Positions 6,004-7,241 of a stretch of 7,241 nucleotides of DNA are shown piece by piece (the stretch's first letter is position 1; every line of letters starts with the position of its first letter). The translations under genes were made by a program, and so were the position numbers. Source of the stretch: Candidatus Nanopelagicales bacterium (GTDB lineage: Bacteria > Actinomycetota > Actinomycetes > S36-B12 > UBA10799); the NCBI GenBank assembly GCA_025455985.1, contig JALOLM010000293.1:1-7241 (forward strand), written 5' to 3'. The notes beneath the pieces were generated by a model that saw only the letters and a list, made by a program, of their open reading frames with translations, had not been told where the DNA came from and made no database searches.

Positions 6004-7241
6004 ACCTGCCCGATTCCTTGAGTGCGGCCGCCCCGGGCTGGTTCATCGACGCCGACGTGGTGGTGGTGGGTTCAGGCATCGCCGGACTCACCACCGCGAT
6101 CCGCGCGCGGCGGGCGGGACGCAAGGTGGTCGTGGTCACCAAGGCCCAGGTGGACGAGGGGTCCACGCGTTGGGCACAGGGTGGGATCGCCGCCGCCTTG
6201 GCGCCGGAAGATTCCCCCGAGGCGCATTTGCAGGACACGCTGGTCGCCGGTGCCGGACTGTGCGACGTGGCAGCGGTGCGGGTGTTGGTCGAATCCGGCC
6301 CTGCGGCGGTGCGCCGGCTGATCAAGTGGGGGGCGGAGTTCGACCTGACCCCGGAGGGCGACATCGCCCTGACCCGCGAGGGCGGCCATCTGACCGATCG
6401 CATCGCGCATGCCGGCGGGGACGCCACTGGTTCTGAGATCCTCCGGGCGCTGGTGGGTGAAGTCGGGGAACGGATCGAGGTCATCGAGCACGCGCTGGTC
6501 CTGGACCTGCTGCAAGACGCCGACGGCGCCGCCCAAGGGGTGACCCTGCATGTGATGGGCGAGGGTCAGCGCGATGGGGTCGGAGCGATCCTGGCCCCGG
6601 CGGTTGTACTGGCGACCGGGGGAATCGGCCAGGTGTTCACCGCCTCGACCAACCCGTCTGTGGCCACGGGCGACGGCATCGGCTTGGGCCTTCGGGCCGG
6701 AGCGGCGGTGGCCGACATGGAGTTCGTGCAGTTCCATCCCACGGTGCTGTACTTGGGGCCGCAGGCCTCCGGGCAGCAGCCTTTGGTGTCTGAGGCGGTT
6801 CGTGGAGAGGGCGCGGTGCTGGTCGACGACCACGGCAACCGGTTCATGGTCGGCGTGCATCCCCTCGAAGAACTGGCTCCCCGAGATGTCGTGGCGAAGG
6901 CCATCATGCGGCAGATGCGGGCCACCGGAAGCGAGCATGTGTGGCTGGATGGGCGCAGCATCGACTGGCCCTCCCGCTTCCCGACCATCCTGGCGTCCTG
7001 CCTTGCGCATGGGATCGATCCGTCGGTGGACCTCATCCCCGTGGCCCCGGCGCAGCACTACCACTCCGGCGGCCTGCGCACCGATCTCTGGGGACGCACC
7101 AGCGTGCCGGGTCTGTATGCCTGCGGAGAGGTCTCGTGCACCGGTGTACACGGGGCGAACCGGCTGGCCAGCAACTCGCTGCTGGAGGGCCTGGTGTTCG
7201 CCGACCGGATCGCCGACGCGCTGGCCCGTCAGCAGTTGGAA
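6000..7241 (+). CDS. nadB: L-aspartate oxidase (NadB), 3' end beyond the window
   Basis: NadB is the FAD enzyme that oxidises L-aspartate to iminoaspartate, the first step of de novo NAD synthesis; NadA and NadC act next. The first 414 residues are present. The FAD-binding strand and loop VVVVGSGIAGL lie at 20-30, STRWAQGGIAA at 55-65, and REGGHLTDRIAHAGGDATG at 126-144 with the conserved Glu127. VLATGGIGQVF is at 203-213, EFVQFHPT at 241-248, EAVRGEGA at 265-272, LAPRDVVAKAI at 292-302 (Arg295), HYHSGGL at 353-359 (His353) and GEVSCTGVHGANRLASNSLL at 376-395. These include the residues expected for substrate binding in the fumarate reductase/NadB family, and NadB rather than succinate dehydrogenase fits the biosynthetic context. 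Full-length NadB is about 530-560 residues, so roughly 120-150 residues are missing past the edge. The GTG overlaps the panC stop. Confidence 0.95.
   Translation, partial: MNLPDSLSAAAPGWFIDADVVVVGSGIAGLTTAIRARRAGRKVVVVTKAQVDEGSTRWAQGGIAAALAPEDSPEAHLQDTLVAGAGLCDVAAVRVLVESGPAAVRRLIKWGAEFDLTPEGDIALTREGGHLTDRIAHAGGDATGSEILRALVGEVGERIEVIEHALVLDLLQDADGAAQGVTLHVMGEGQRDGVGAILAPAVVLATGGIGQVFTASTNPSVATGDGIGLGLRAGAAVADMEFVQFHPTVLYLGPQASGQQPLVSEAVRGEGAVLVDDHGNRFMVGVHPLEELAPRDVVAKAIMRQMRATGSEHVWLDGRSIDWPSRFPTILASCLAHGIDPSVDLIPVAPAQHYHSGGLRTDLWGRTSVPGLYACGEVSCTGVHGANRLASNSLLEGLVFADRIADALARQQLE

Noticed and set aside
6057..6071. GTG triplet repeat near the start of nadB
   Set aside because: It encodes the valine run of the FAD-binding strand VVVVGSG and is explained by protein sequence.
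6072..7151. A 359-codon open frame on the minus strand opposite nadB
   Set aside because: It is antisense to a complete set of NadB motifs, its translation is rich in H, R, G and P with no recognisable domain, and such long shadow frames are usual in DNA with very high third-position GC.

Overview
The window is a stretch of high-GC chromosome packed with short-spaced genes, many starting with GTG and joined by GTGA stop/start overlaps. Base composition, probable leaderless starts and the gene order (a pair of membrane PH-domain proteins, a Rossmann/DUF2520 oxidoreductase, panC, nadB) all point to an actinobacterium (Actinomycetota). The species cannot be told from the sequence alone. No rRNA, tRNA, CRISPR array, insertion sequence or phage gene was recognised.

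Left end (1-770): a LysE/RhtB-type exporter gene lies on the minus strand. A possible further minus-strand gene begins 4 bases after its stop and leaves the window. The intergenic space holds outward-facing TACCCT -10-like elements, a perfect 12-bp palindrome and a 7-bp inverted repeat, so it is probably the control region for the exporter and for the divergent alpha/beta hydrolase gene.

Rest of the window (770-7241): all genes are on the plus strand. After the hydrolase come two membrane PH-domain (bPH2/DUF304, YdbS/YdbT-like) proteins, a MidA/NDUFAF7-family methyltransferase, a Rossmann-DUF2520 oxidoreductase, pantothenate synthetase (panC) and the first 414 codons of L-aspartate oxidase (nadB). 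From the first PH gene onward every junction overlaps, so these genes are probably one transcription unit with translational coupling. The biochemical theme at the right is cofactor synthesis: PanC makes pantothenate for coenzyme A, and NadB starts de novo NAD synthesis from aspartate. The DUF2520 protein is a plausible but unproven dehydrogenase partner, for example for ketopantoate reduction.

The most notable feature is that the methyltransferase gene appears broken by a single-base frameshift. Its conserved N-terminus is read in one frame from GTG 3488, and its SAM-binding and C-terminal parts in another. A G run at 3650-3652 is the simplest site. I see no sign of a wholly new biological system; this is mostly a housekeeping neighbourhood with some start-site and regulatory questions.
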